Shown: positions 26,615 through 37,700, counted from the first letter of the stretch. The stretch: DNA of 64,000 bases from M3007 sp044226205 (GCA_044226205.1 JBGAHL010000007.1:1-64000); one strand, 5' to 3'. Numbers and translations are program-made. Notes: generated by a model from the letters alone, not told the origin.

Positions 26615-27835
26615 TTATCGGCGTGCATTATTTAAATTTTCCCCAATGGTATTCAGGGCGATTACTGTAAACGCAATGATAAGACCGGTGGGCAGCCCGA
26701 CCCACCAGATTTTTTCGTGGCCTTTCATGCTCAGCAGCAAACTGCCCCACGAAACGCCTTTAAACGAATTGCCGCCAAAACCCAGAAAGGTCAGCGTGGC
26801 TTCCAGCACGATCGCGCCGCCAACCCCGAACGAAAAGGCGATCAGCGCCGGCCGAAGCGCGTTGGGCAAGGCATGTCGGAGCAAAATCCGCCATTCGGAG
26901 TAACCGAGTCCGCGCGCGGCGGTCACGTATTCGAGCTCGCGCACCCGCAGCAGTTCGCTCCGGACAAATTTAGCTACCCCCGTCCAACTCAGCGCCCCGA
27001 TTACCGCGATCAGCACCCACAGCGATTGCTTGGGCGCCAGCGTGGCAATGACGATCAGCAAAATCATGCGCGGTATGGAATTGAACACCTCCGCCATCCG
27101 CATAATCAGCAAGTCGGCATGTACCGATACGGGCTGTCGAAAATAGGCGAGCCATCGCAACAGAAAATACAATGCATTGAATATTAATAAAATAACTGCA
27201 ATGGCCAACAACTCTGCGCCCCAGGGGATCGCCAGATGACGGCTTGCCGCATCAACTCTGAAAAGGTAGGCATACGCCAGGGCAAAGAGCAGTCCCGGCA
27301 GATTCAGCCAAAGGATTCCGCGCGGCAGTCGCAAGCGGTCGTCGCCGAAATACCCGGCCACAGCGCCCAAAAACAACCCGATCACCAGCGCGATAATCAT
27401 GGCAAGCGCCCCGGTAAACACGGCTACCCGCGCGCCGGCAACCAGCGCGGCGGCTACGTCGCGGCCCTGATCGTCGGTGCCGAGCCAATGCCGGAAACCC
27501 GGCGGAAAACCCGGGTGCCTGTCGCCGGGTTTGGAATAACTCACCGAGGGGTTGCGGATGTATTCGCCGGGCGAAAACGGGATAGGGGCAAAAATCGCGG
27601 CATCGTAACGGTAGCGTTGCCACTGCTGGGTTTCTTCCAAAGAATCGAGTATGCGGACGCCGTACGGTTTGTGTTCGTCAGCCCAAACGGTGCGCAGCCC
27701 CGGCCAGTAGCTTTGGCCGTCGATGCTGCACCACAAGGGTCGTCCATTGGCCAAAATATCTCTGGCCAGCGCCAAAAACAGCAGGAAACCCAGGAAATAC
27801 AAGGCCGGGCGGAGTTGTTTTTGAGGCGATTTCAT
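26615..27835 (-). CDS. OppC-like ABC transporter permease
   Basis: 406 residues. An N-terminal membrane helix and an extended periplasmic part (about 30-130, OppC_N-like, with HWLGTDDQGRDVAAAL) precede the permease domain (about 130-400). The EAA loop that docks the ATPase is clear (EYVTAARGLGYSEWRILLRHALPNALRPALI). Oligopeptide transporters of this kind need an OppB-type partner, two ATPases and a binding protein; none is in the window. The ATG overlaps the stop of the mevalonate kinase gene by four bases (ATGA), so the two are translationally coupled. Confidence 0.9.
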   Translation of the reverse strand: MKSPQKQLRPALYFLGFLLFLALARDILANGRPLWCSIDGQSYWPGLRTVWADEHKPYGVRILDSLEETQQWQRYRYDAAIFAPIPFSPGEYIRNPSVSYSKPGDRHPGFPPGFRHWLGTDDQGRDVAAALVAGARVAVFTGALAMIIALVIGLFLGAVAGYFGDDRLRLPRGILWLNLPGLLFALAYAYLFRVDAASRHLAIPWGAELLAIAVILLIFNALYFLLRWLAYFRQPVSVHADLLIMRMAEVFNSIPRMILLIVIATLAPKQSLWVLIAVIGALSWTGVAKFVRSELLRVRELEYVTAARGLGYSEWRILLRHALPNALRPALIAFSFGVGGAIVLEATLTFLGFGGNSFKGVSWGSLLLSMKGHEKIWWVGLPTGLIIAFTVIALNTIGENLNNARR

Positions 27836-28740
27836 ACGCTGGGGAGGCTCTTGTCGAATGGAAAGATAAGCGGATGTTTGCCTGCCGCAGCCCGGGCTGC
27901 TTCGCGGGTAGGGGCAAAGCCGAGCAGATACCCGCCGCCGCCTGCACCACACAGTTTGAAATAAATTCCATGCGAATGTTCCTGTGCATGCTGCCAGGTT
28001 TCCAGAAGGCTCGCCGGAATCAGGGGCTGCATTTTTTCAAATTGAAAACGCGACAAGGTGGCCAGCGAACGCTCCAGTTCGGGCAGGTCGCCAATTTGCC
28101 AGGCAGCAATCGCCGATTCCAGAGCGGGCAAATATTCCGCCTTCAAGGCATCGAAAAAAGCGGGTTTTTCACTTTGTTCTTTGAACCACTGCACCATCGG
28201 TCCCGTACGTCTGGGCAATTGCGTGTCGATCAAAAATACGACCGGCGGATGAGGCTTCCAGGTCGCGGTTTGCGCCACGGCCACCGTGCCAATGTCGCGC
28301 ATCGTCAGGGGCTGGTCCAGATAACTGGTCAGCGGGTCGATTCCTGAACTTTGGCCGTGGAAATACCGCTCCATCGCGGCAAAAATGCGTTTCAACTCGA
28401 CCGGGTCATCTGTTTTTTCCAAAGCATACCGATCATACACGGCTGCTACCAGCGCCCCGGAGCTGCCAAGTCCGTAGCCGGTGGGTATGTTTGAATTAAA
28501 AAAAAGACCCAGCCCCAGGTCATTTTCAAAGGCTTCCCGATCGATCTCTTTTACCTCGCGCAGAAAAGGGCTGTATGAAAATTCAAGCAACTGCATATCC
28601 AGTTCGGAAAGCGGGGTGTCCGGGCTGCGCCAGTCCCAAAAACCCCTCAACGCGGGCACCGGGACAGCCAGCGCGGGGGCGCCGAGCAACAATACGTGCT
28701 CGCCGAACAAGAGTAATTTGGCGGAATAAGTGCGCATCAC
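27832..28740 (-). CDS. GHMP kinase, mevalonate kinase-like
   Basis: 302 residues. The N-terminal SAKLLLFGEHVLLLG, the ATP-binding IPTGYGLGSSGAL (85-97), HGQSSGIDP (128-136, with the candidate catalytic Asp135) and the C-terminal GAGGGGYLLGF loop define the GHMP superfamily and fit mevalonate kinase best. It would phosphorylate mevalonate in the mevalonate route to isoprenoids used by many Bacteroidota. Other pathway genes are not in the window, so a different small-molecule alcohol substrate cannot be excluded. Coupled to the downstream OppC-like gene. It begins MM; either ATG could be used. Confidence 0.82.
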   Translation of the reverse strand: MMRTYSAKLLLFGEHVLLLGAPALAVPVPALRGFWDWRSPDTPLSELDMQLLEFSYSPFLREVKEIDREAFENDLGLGLFFNSNIPTGYGLGSSGALVAAVYDRYALEKTDDPVELKRIFAAMERYFHGQSSGIDPLTSYLDQPLTMRDIGTVAVAQTATWKPHPPVVFLIDTQLPRRTGPMVQWFKEQSEKPAFFDALKAEYLPALESAIAAWQIGDLPELERSLATLSRFQFEKMQPLIPASLLETWQHAQEHSHGIYFKLCGAGGGGYLLGFAPTREAARAAAGKHPLIFPFDKSLPSV

Positions 28741-28775
28741 ACGGCAAATGTGCAGAATATGCCGTTAAGAGTCGT

Positions 28776-28810
28776 ATAAAAAAACGTAGCGCGGAGCCTT
28801 TGCCCCGCGC
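28776..28810 (-). terminator. Intrinsic terminator of the HExxH protease gene
   Basis: On the minus strand a 9-bp GC-rich stem with one G-T pair (28802-28810 with 28789-28797, loop of four) is followed by TACG and seven Ts. It separates the protease gene from the mevalonate kinase gene. Confidence 0.8.
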
Positions 28811-28880
28811 ATGCGTTTTGTATGCAGCCAGAATTTTTCTTTGATAAAAGTTCGACTTCCGTGAAGCCGCTGCTCAGGTG

Positions 28881-31382
28881 CTATTGTTTGACCAGGCGCT
28901 TCACCCCGGGCGCCTGACCGTCGGCGCTCGCCCGAACCAGGTAAAATCCTGCCGGGAGCGACTGGATATCGAGGTCGGTTTGTACCTGTTCGGAAGGTAT
29001 CGTGCTGGTTTGCAACACATTACCCATTGCGTCGAGCAATTCGATACGGGTTTCCTGCTGGTGTACCGGCAAACTGATGGTCACGCGGGAGTCTGCCGGA
29101 TTGGGCGTGAGCATCAGTTCTACATAATTGCTTTCACCAAGATCGAGTGTGACCAATTCGCCGCGTTCCGAGGCGTTGTCATCGGCTGTCTGCACGGACT
29201 GGCCGGGCAAGTAGGAAAGCGTGTTGAAACTGACGACGTTTGTGTAAGCCGAGTAGGTACTGCCGCTGCATTTGGACCGAACACGCACCTGATAGGTCGT
29301 ATTTGCCTGAAGCCCCGTGACTTGTACAACCGTGACCGGCAGTCCGGCGAAGGTGGTCCAATTGGAATTGGCCGCTTTTTTTATTTGTAAATCATAGGAC
29401 AAGGCGCCGCTCGCGGGGCTCCAGCTGATCGTCGCTTTGTTGTAGGCAATGCTTGCTGCTGCCAGACCGGCCGGCACCGTGCAACTGCCGCCCCCGCCGC
29501 CGCCACTGGCAGGCGTACTGAATGCAGCGGTCACGTAACTTGAATAAGTGGTTCCGCAAACCGTTCTTACGCGCACGTTGTAGTCGGTGCTGGGCGTCAG
29601 GCCGGTGATGTTGTAGGCGGTATTGCTTACCGTTATTTCGCTTCCCCAGGTGCCCGAGGAGGCCGTTTTCCAGGAAATGCGGTACGAACTTGCACCACTG
29701 ACGGCCGCCCAGGAGGCGCTGGCCGAGGTAGGCGTGGTGGCCGTGGCGGTAAGGCTGGCAGGGGCATTACAGGTGCCGCCGCCGCCGCCACCGCCGCCGC
29801 TTTGCGTACCTGTTTTAAAAATTACGCCGTACACATACCCTGAGTTGGCGCTGCTGCAATTGGTTCGAACGCTCACTTCGACCTCGTCGTTGGACGGCAA
29901 GCCGGTCAAAACCTGTGGGCTGACGGCGCTGCTCACGGTTGTCCAGGCGCCGTTGCCCACAGCGCGCCATTGCAGGGAGTAGGATACGGCGCCGCTTACC
30001 GCCGTCCAGGAAATGGTAGCGCCGTTGCCAGTCACATTGCTCACGACGATGCCGCTGGGGGCGGCGCAGGCGCCCAGGGGCGCACAGGTGGGGGAGAGGC
30101 AGGTTGCCGAGCTGACTTCGGTTCGGATTTTGTTGCCCGGTTGCGGACCAAAACCATTGGAAAAATTGATGCCTGCGCCCGAGAGGTGGCAGTAGCTCAT
30201 GATAGTTCCGCCATTGCTCGGCGGCGGCCCGGGGGCGCACCCGCCTTCGGTGGTGTAGCAATTGTCGAGCGCTCCGCCGCTCCATCCGCACCATTGCGTG
30301 TGGTTGGAGCCCAGGTTGTGACCCATTTCGTGCGTCAGCACTTCGACCGTCCAGGAATAGGTCGGGACGTTGGAATAGGTAGTGGTAATGTCGCTGTAAG
30401 CATAGCTGTACGCGGAAAAACAAAGCACGTCCACGTAGGCAATGCCGCCCAGATTGTTGCCGCCGATACCCACAAAATGGGCGATGTCGGCATTGAAACT
30501 GGTGCGGAAACTTTGAAACTGGGTCAATGCGGAGCTGCTGCTCGTGGTCGAGTAGAAGTCAGGCGTGGTCCAGATGAATACCTGTGAAAGGCGGGTACTG
30601 ATACTTTCATTGGCGTACAAGGTGGCGAGTTGGTTAAAGACGGCGCTGAGGTAATCGACGGTCGCCTGCACCGAACCCTTGTTTTGAAAAAGGGCGAAAT
30701 CGACTTCAAAAAACACTCGTACACAGCCGCTTACGTCGGGAGCGAGCTGATCGAGCGGCGGTTCTTCGCTGGCCTCATGATCGGGTGTGTGGCAGGTAAA
30801 CGGATTGGGCGTCGACAGTTTTTGTTCGCTGTACAGGATGTAATCCGTCTGGTTGCCCGGCATTTCGAGGCGCCCGATCACCATATTGCCCCTTTTTTCA
30901 CTTGAAAAAACACCGGCAATGTGATCGTCGAAGAAACTGATCGCCGCGATCGATTGCTGTTCGTCGCGAAGGACGCCGCGGTAGTGCAGGCCGGGTTTTA
31001 CTTCGACCGATTGGCCGTCGGCGCCGCTGGTTTGCACTGAAAAGTCGGCGGTTAGCGGATCGCTTTGTACGAGATCGAGGGTGAGAATGGCGCCGTGAAA
31101 AGGTAATTGAAGGCTGAGGGCTTCGGGGCGGGTGGTGGTGAGATAGGTCAGGACCGAGGCATCGAGGCTCAGAAACTGGGCGTCGCGGGCAAAGCGGGCG
31201 GCGGCCTCTTTGGTATCGGCCGCCGGACCGAAGGGGGAAGCGGATTCGAATATGACGCCCTGATTGCGATATTGTTGAATAAGTGCGGGAACAGGTTTCA
31301 GGTTTTGGGCACTTGCGCCGTTTGCGACAAGGAATAGCAGTGCCACTGCGCAGAAGCGCATGAACCGAAGGCAGAAGGACAT
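28881..31382 (-). CDS. Secreted reprolysin-like (M12-type) metalloprotease with three Fn3 domains and T9SS sorting domain
   Basis: 833 residues. A signal peptide (about 1-25) and a propeptide-like region (to about 210) precede the metzincin domain (215-430), with the zinc site HEMGHNLGSNH (351-361) and the Met-turn IMSY (394-397). Three fibronectin type III domains follow (about 437-525, 538-626, 634-722), separated by polyglycine linkers of nine and six glycines. A T9SS CTD (about 755-833, with TPNPAD) ends it. Expected to be an exported endopeptidase anchored at or released from the cell surface. The glycine linkers are encoded by GCC-rich trinucleotide tracts at 29489-29506 and 29776-29803. 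Confidence 0.92.
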   Translation of the reverse strand: MSFCLRFMRFCAVALLFLVANGASAQNLKPVPALIQQYRNQGVIFESASPFGPAADTKEAAARFARDAQFLSLDASVLTYLTTTRPEALSLQLPFHGAILTLDLVQSDPLTADFSVQTSGADGQSVEVKPGLHYRGVLRDEQQSIAAISFFDDHIAGVFSSEKRGNMVIGRLEMPGNQTDYILYSEQKLSTPNPFTCHTPDHEASEEPPLDQLAPDVSGCVRVFFEVDFALFQNKGSVQATVDYLSAVFNQLATLYANESISTRLSQVFIWTTPDFYSTTSSSSALTQFQSFRTSFNADIAHFVGIGGNNLGGIAYVDVLCFSAYSYAYSDITTTYSNVPTYSWTVEVLTHEMGHNLGSNHTQWCGWSGGALDNCYTTEGGCAPGPPPSNGGTIMSYCHLSGAGINFSNGFGPQPGNKIRTEVSSATCLSPTCAPLGACAAPSGIVVSNVTGNGATISWTAVSGAVSYSLQWRAVGNGAWTTVSSAVSPQVLTGLPSNDEVEVSVRTNCSSANSGYVYGVIFKTGTQSGGGGGGGGTCNAPASLTATATTPTSASASWAAVSGASSYRISWKTASSGTWGSEITVSNTAYNITGLTPSTDYNVRVRTVCGTTYSSYVTAAFSTPASGGGGGGSCTVPAGLAAASIAYNKATISWSPASGALSYDLQIKKAANSNWTTFAGLPVTVVQVTGLQANTTYQVRVRSKCSGSTYSAYTNVVSFNTLSYLPGQSVQTADDNASERGELVTLDLGESNYVELMLTPNPADSRVTISLPVHQQETRIELLDAMGNVLQTSTIPSEQVQTDLDIQSLPAGFYLVRASADGQAPGVKRLVKQ

Positions 31383-31822
31383 GATTAAACGGTTTTTGAA
31401 ATGGATGAAAAAATCGGTTTCTGTTTCTGTTTGGATTAAAATACGAACCTGATTTGACCTGCGTCGAGGAACTCAGGTAGCGTATCCGGGGATTAAAGCC
31501 ACACGAACGGAACGAGATTGTTGCGCAGTATTTCTTAACAGTTGTTAAAATTTTTTCTTTTCAAAATATTGAAAGTGTGTGAATTGCCGCTTTCTTTCCC
31601 CTCCTGCACGAATCAATCGAAAACACGGCCGCTCCTTCCTGCAATGCCGACAGGGGCTGAAAGCGCAAAAAAATTTTGAAGAAAAAAATTTAACAAACAG
31701 GGTGATCAATCTCATCAAACAACAGGCTTCCGCGCAGGATACGGTTGATGCGAACATTGTCTACCTTCGCGCTGTTTTTGCAAGCCGTTATTTCAAAATA
31801 AAACCATCGAAGTCTCGCCACC
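31383..31822. promoter_or_regulatory. 440-base divergent intergenic region between the protease and gcvP
   Basis: No gene is supported here; the open frame at 31579-32001 overlaps gcvP and looks like noise. The region is A+T-rich. It contains a dyad, TTAACA-GT-TGTTAA, at 31535-31548, and a near-match to a -7 box (TACCTTCG) at about 31761 pointing toward gcvP. I see no riboswitch fold of the glycine class. Confidence 0.4.
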
Positions 31823-34690
31823 ATGAGTCAGTTTCCGCACCCGGATCGTTTCGTGCGCCGCCACATTGGCCCCGGTTCGTCCGACACCCAAGAGATGCTC
31901 AACGCCCTCAAAGTTTCGTCGCTCGACGAACTTATCGAGCAAACGGTTCCTGCCAGCATTCGGCTGGCCAAACCGCTCGACCTGCCGGCCCCACAATCTG
32001 AATTTGAATATTTGCAAAACCTCAAATCCGTTGCGTTGCAAAACCGCGTGATGCGCAACTACATCGGCCTGGGTTACTATGGCACGATCACGCCCTCGGT
32101 CATTGCCCGCAACCTGTTTCAAAACCCCGGCTGGTACACGCAGTACACGCCCTATCAGGCTGAAATTGCGCAAGGGCGCCTCGAAAGTTTGCTGAATTAT
32201 CAGACGATGGTGACCGACCTGACGGGTCTGCCGATCGCCAATGCCAGCTTGCTCGACGAAGGCACGGCTGCTGCGGAAGCCATGCACATGTTTTACGCAG
32301 AAAAAAACAAACGAGCCAAAGACGGCGAGGAAGCCAACGAGTTTTTTGTGTCGCAAACCGTGTTGTCGCAGACGATCGACGTGCTCAAAACCCGCGCACT
32401 GCCACACGGTATTCAGTTGGTCGTAGGCGATCATCGGCAATACAAATTTTCGGAGAAGACTTTTGGCGCGTTGTTGCAATATCCTGATAAACAAGGTGAT
32501 GTGCACTACTTTGCCCCCTTCGTTGAAGAAGCAAAAGCCAAGGGCGTCTATGTTTGCGTTGCCACCGACCTGCTTGCCCTTGCCTTGCTGAAACCGCCGG
32601 GCGAGTGGGGCGCCGACTGTGCCGTGGGCAATTCGCAGCGTTTTGGCGTGCCGATGGGATTCGGCGGTCCGCATGCCGCGTTTTTTGCCTGCACCGAGGA
32701 GTTCAAACGCGTGATACCTGGCCGTATCATCGGCGTGTCGGTCGACAGCCGCGGTCGTCGCGCACTGCGTATGGCGCTCCAGACGCGCGAGCAACACATC
32801 CGCCGCGAAAAAGCCACCTCCAATATTTGTACTGCACAGGCGCTGTTGGCCAATATGGCGGCCATGTACGCGGTGTACCACGGCCCGGACGGCATTCGCG
32901 GCATCGCGCAGCGGGTGCTCAATATGTCGGTCGCGCTGGCCGCATCGCTTAGTGGGGCTGGGTTCAAGGTGGCCAATGCACATTATTTCGATACGATCAG
33001 GATTGAACTTGATGGCTCGAAAATCCAGGCCATTCGCAGCAAGGCGGAAGCAGCAGGGTTTAATTTTTATTACGAAAACAGCGCGATTCAAATCAGCCTC
33101 GACGAGACGACAACCGAGTCCGATCTGAATGAAATTGCCGCAATTTTCGGGGGCGGAAAAGTACAGGCCGGCTCATCTGCCTCGGCTATTCCGCAAAACC
33201 TGCGCCGCGAAACACCGTATTTGACGCACCCTGTGTTCAATTCCTACCACACGGAATCAGACATGATGCGATATCTCAAACGCCTGGAAAACAAGGATTT
33301 GTCGCTCACGCACTCCATGATTTCCCTGGGGTCGTGCACCATGAAACTGAATGCGGCCACCGAAATGATCCCGGTCAGTTGGGAAAACTGGTCCAGCATG
33401 CACCCCTTTATGCCTGCCGATCAGGTGAAAGGTTATGCGCAGATCATCAGCGAACTGGAACAATACCTTTGTGAAATAACGGGCTTCGATGCCTGCTCCT
33501 TGCAGCCCAACAGCGGCGCCCAGGGCGAATATGCCGGCCTTATGGTCATTGCCGCCTACCACCAAAACCGCGGCGATCACCATCGCAATGTTTCGCTGAT
33601 CCCTTCGTCGGCTCACGGCACCAACCCGGCCAGTGCCGTAATGGCAGGCATGGAAGTCGTCGTGGTCAGTTGTGACGAACGCGGCAATATCGATGTGGCC
33701 GATTTGCGCGCCAAAGCGGAGCAATATTCGGATCGCCTTTCGTGCCTTATGGTCACCTATCCCAGTACGCACGGCGTATTCGAGACTTCGATCAAGGAAA
33801 TTTGCGACATTATCCACCAGCATGGCGGAAAAGTGTACATGGACGGCGCCAATATGAATGCACAGGTTGGTCTCACCAGTCCTGCCACGATCGGGGCAGA
33901 TGTTTGCCATTTGAATTTGCATAAGACATTTGCTATTCCGCACGGCGGCGGCGGCCCCGGCATGGGCCCCATTTGCTGTAATGCGAGTCTTGCGCCTTAT
34001 TTGCCCAAACACGTTTTGGCCGAAACGGGTGGCAGTCATGGCACGAATGCCGTTAGCGCGGCGCCTTGGGGTAGTGCGAGCATTTTGCTGATATCGTACG
34101 CCTATATCCGAATGCTGGGTGCAGAAGGATTGACGGACGCGACACGGTACGCTATTTTAAATGCCAATTACATCAAGGCCCGACTTGAGGGCGCGTATCA
34201 GATTCTTTATGCCGGGGAAAATGGCCGTTGCGCGCACGAAATGATTGTTGATCTGCGCCCGTTCAAAAGTTTCGTCAGTGCGGAAGACGTAGCCAAACGG
34301 CTCATGGATTACGGCTTCCATGCTCCGACCTTGTCTTTCCCGGTGGCTGGAACCATCATGATCGAGCCGACCGAGAGCGAAAGCAAAGCGGAGCTTGATC
34401 GTTTTTGCGATGCTTTGTTGAGCATTCGTCAGGAAATTGACGACATCGCTGCCGGCAATGTCAGCCACGATGAAAGCGTGCTTCATCATGCTCCGCATAC
34501 CGTCGATGAGCTCATGGTTGAAAATTGGGACCGCAAATATTCACGCGAGAAAGCGGCGTTCCCATTGCCCTACCTGCGTCATGGTTTCAAATTCTGGCCT
34601 TCTGTCAATCGAATCGATCAGGCCTTCGGCGATCGCAATCTGGTTTGCACCTGTCCTCCGATTGAGGCTTATCAGGAGGCAAATGCCTGA
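31823..34690 (+). CDS. gcvP: Glycine dehydrogenase (decarboxylating), P-protein of the glycine cleavage system
   Basis: 955 residues, the full single-chain length. The opening FPHPDRFVRRHIGPGSSDTQEML is typical, the PLP lysine lies in NLHKTFAIPHGGGGPGMGP, and the C-terminal half carries the substrate-binding segments (GSCTMKLNAATEM, SAHGTNPASAVMAGM). It decarboxylates glycine and passes the aminomethyl group to the H-protein lipoyl arm. The H and T protein genes are not in the window. The gene is monocistronic and ends in a strong bidirectional terminator. Confidence 0.97.
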   Translation: MSQFPHPDRFVRRHIGPGSSDTQEMLNALKVSSLDELIEQTVPASIRLAKPLDLPAPQSEFEYLQNLKSVALQNRVMRNYIGLGYYGTITPSVIARNLFQNPGWYTQYTPYQAEIAQGRLESLLNYQTMVTDLTGLPIANASLLDEGTAAAEAMHMFYAEKNKRAKDGEEANEFFVSQTVLSQTIDVLKTRALPHGIQLVVGDHRQYKFSEKTFGALLQYPDKQGDVHYFAPFVEEAKAKGVYVCVATDLLALALLKPPGEWGADCAVGNSQRFGVPMGFGGPHAAFFACTEEFKRVIPGRIIGVSVDSRGRRALRMALQTREQHIRREKATSNICTAQALLANMAAMYAVYHGPDGIRGIAQRVLNMSVALAASLSGAGFKVANAHYFDTIRIELDGSKIQAIRSKAEAAGFNFYYENSAIQISLDETTTESDLNEIAAIFGGGKVQAGSSASAIPQNLRRETPYLTHPVFNSYHTESDMMRYLKRLENKDLSLTHSMISLGSCTMKLNAATEMIPVSWENWSSMHPFMPADQVKGYAQIISELEQYLCEITGFDACSLQPNSGAQGEYAGLMVIAAYHQNRGDHHRNVSLIPSSAHGTNPASAVMAGMEVVVVSCDERGNIDVADLRAKAEQYSDRLSCLMVTYPSTHGVFETSIKEICDIIHQHGGKVYMDGANMNAQVGLTSPATIGADVCHLNLHKTFAIPHGGGGPGMGPICCNASLAPYLPKHVLAETGGSHGTNAVSAAPWGSASILLISYAYIRMLGAEGLTDATRYAILNANYIKARLEGAYQILYAGENGRCAHEMIVDLRPFKSFVSAEDVAKRLMDYGFHAPTLSFPVAGTIMIEPTESESKAELDRFCDALLSIRQEIDDIAAGNVSHDESVLHHAPHTVDELMVENWDRKYSREKAAFPLPYLRHGFKFWPSVNRIDQAFGDRNLVCTCPPIEAYQEANA

Positions 34691-34712
34691 TATTGAGTAG
34701 TATAAAAATGTC

Positions 34713-34750
34713 ACGGGCGGTGTTGTGATTCACAACACCGCCCGTTTTTT
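34713..34750. terminator. Bidirectional terminator between gcvP and the 1289-residue protein gene
   Basis: A 16-bp inverted repeat (34713-34728 with 34730-34745, ACGGGCGGTGTTGTGA and its complement) is followed by six Ts on the plus strand. It lies between two convergent stop codons and marks a change to lower G+C to its right. Confidence 0.88.
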
Positions 34751-34768
34751 ATGGGCTGCAGGCGCCAG

Positions 34769-37700
34769 TTATCGCTGCACAACAAAGCGCAGCGTTTGAT
34801 TATCACCTTTGTCGTTTTGTACTTGTACGAAGTATACGCCGTTGGGAAGTTTTTCGGGTAAGGCGATTGATTGCAAGCCTTTTTCAACATCTGCCTGTTG
34901 TTGTAAAACAAGATTGCCACGGGTATCGAAGATGCGCAGATCAGCCATGGGCGAATTCAAGGAAGAAAGGTCGATCCACAACAAGCCATCGGTTGGATTG
35001 GGGAAAAGCGATATTTCACCTGATTTGTTGAAAACAGGCCGCTGGATCTGGCCTTCATGAGTGATTGGGCAATAGAAGGTATTCAGATGAACCTCGTAAT
35101 AAATCTGAGGTTCAAGACGGACCATTGCGTGAATATAGTCCGGCGCTATCTGGGCTGGTATCTGATAATTGAAAACTTCATATTCCCCATTGGATATGCT
35201 ATCTGAAACCGATTTGAACCGAATAGAATAAGACGGCGTATAATTAGGATTACGCACCAGATACGTACGACCGCTTGGGGCGGTGAAGATGGAATTATCT
35301 GAAGGATAAAGTGCCGGTAGGCCATCAGGGATTTGAAAGGCCGTGTAGATCAGTTTATTGTTGCAATTGTTGGTCAGTCGAATTGTGTATCGGCGGTTCA
35401 ATTCGCCATCCAGGCTGATACCCAGCAGTTCGAATTTGATGCAGCCTATTGTTTTGATATCGCATGCTTCGGGCGCCGCCTGGATACTTACGTTAAAACA
35501 GCAAGTGTTGGTGTTATTGCATGAATCCGCGGCAGTAAAACAGACCGGGGTAGTGCCAATCGGAAAGTCGCTGCTATTTGCGGGGCCACTGCTCTGCCAA
35601 AGTTTTATACCCGGGCAAGGGCAGTCACTGGTTGCGCTGGCTTCATCAAAGGTAATGTTGACGGAGGATTGGCCGGGCGCCGCTTCAATGGAGATATTAT
35701 CTGGGCAAGCAATGGAGATCTGTACGGGGCTATCAGGCAACAGGTACTGAAGAATATAGGTAGCCAGTGTGTCGCAGCCACCAGTAGAAGACGGTATGGC
35801 AAACGTTACGATACCAGGTTCCGAATAGATTTGATTGTTGAGGCTAACCTGGTCGCCCTTGCAAAATTCGATAATTTGGGTGTAGGTGGGTTGAGGCAAA
35901 AGAGTCAAAAGATAAGTGACGATGGTGTCGCAACCTGTTCCAACTGAGGGAATGGTGTCAATGACTGTCGCTGATTGGTTATATGTTTGCCCATCAATGA
36001 GTATAGATTCTCCCGGGCAGAAGCTAATGGTTTCTGTACGGGTTGGCAGAGTTAGAACATTGATTGTGAAAGTATCAGATAATATACAGCCCAGTGAGGT
36101 GAATGCGTTGAGCGTATAGGCAGTAGTAGTTGCAGGTTGAATATTTACATTCTGGCAGACAGGGCAGTCTATGCCTGCCGATGGAGCCCACAAGAATGTA
36201 CTGTATCCGTTGGGTACTCCTAAATGGACCGAAACGCCTGGGCAGATTGATTGGTCGGCAAATGAAGTGTCTGGTGAAAGGTCAAAAGCAACCTGTACGG
36301 TATCGCTATGAACTATACCACAAATGTCTGTGGCTTGTACCCAGTAATTTCCCGTTTGCTCAACGTGAAAAGTTGCATTCGTTGAGCCATCCTGCCAGAG
36401 GTATTGAAAGAAAGTGTCGTTTGTATTAAGAACTATGGATGTATCCTGACAAAAAACAAGGTCGGGGCCCAGGTTCGGGATTTGTTGGTTTGGAGCGTTG
36501 ATATCAATACTATCAAGATTGTTCAGGTAGTTGCATTCAATGATGTTTCCTTGTGGGAAATTCATTGAAGAAAACGGTGGGATGATTGCGCCGTCATCAT
36601 TGACAATCACATAAATACTTGAATAATTCAGGAATGTCGGGTTTAAGTTGTTGATTAAGAACTTATAGCAGGAGTCGACTCCGTTCGTTGAGATAAGGTG
36701 TATAGACTGGGTTTCAGGCTGGCTTGTAAAAGGATTGCTGCTGTATAATCCAAGAGAGATAACCTCTGGCAGTGCATTGGTTCCTTGGTTACAAATGTTT
36801 CCAGATATTGCAACTCCACCGTTTTCGCAATGGACTTCCTGTACCTGAACATACAAGTCAATAGGCGAAGGTTCGAGGGTATAATAAATCAAGGTGTCAC
36901 ATATGCCAGGCTCGGGCGCATAGATTGTGTCTAAAAATGTGCCGGTTTGCCAATAAAGATGGCCGTTAAGCATTAGCGTGTCACCCGGGCACAGGCTTAA
37001 GGTGTCATAAATTACGGGTTGGTCTGCCCTAAGTATTATATAGGTAGCGATAGTGTCACAACCACCGTTAAGCGATGGAATGGTATCTGTGACCGTTCCC
37101 GGCTGATTATACAAGATGCCGCCAATGTTGATGCTTTCACCTGGACAAAGGGAGAGTGTGGTGAGCGTGGTGGGGGATGGGATAGGCAATAAATAATACC
37201 TAATTATAGAATCACAGCCATTTGTTGATATTTGAACGTCTATGATTGTATCAGGGGCTGAGTAAGCCTGATTATTGATTTGAAATGTTTGCCCTTCACA
37301 TAGATAAAAATAATATTCCTTTTGTACGTTTGGTATTTCACTTTTTATAGGAGTAAAGTTTGTAATTAGTTTCCCGTTTTGTCCATATTGTGCTCCATTG
37401 GATAACCCTTGATTAGCGATTCCGTGAGTCCCTCCATTTATGTCGAAATTCAGAGTTGGGGCTATTTGAGAAATTTGAATTTTACCGCCGCCACCGCCAC
37501 CGCCTGGGCCAATTATTTGAGAATTTACATAGAATATGCAATCTCCCCCATTTCCTCCCTTAGCTTGACAGTATAAGCTCCCGTCAATAGATTCATAATC
37601 AATTACAATTGTACCTCCTCCTCCTCCCCCTCCTTGGCCGTCATTTCGTTGATTGCCAGGACTTAGCACATCGTTTCCATTAGCTATTATACTATGGTTA

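Noticed and set aside
26615..27835. Complete oligopeptide ABC transporter operon
   Set aside because: Only the OppC-like permease is present; no ATP-binding protein, second permease or binding protein gene adjoins it.
31822..31823. Glycine riboswitch upstream of gcvP
   Set aside because: The 440-base leader region was read for tandem conserved aptamer stems and none was recognised; the dyad at 31535 is too small.
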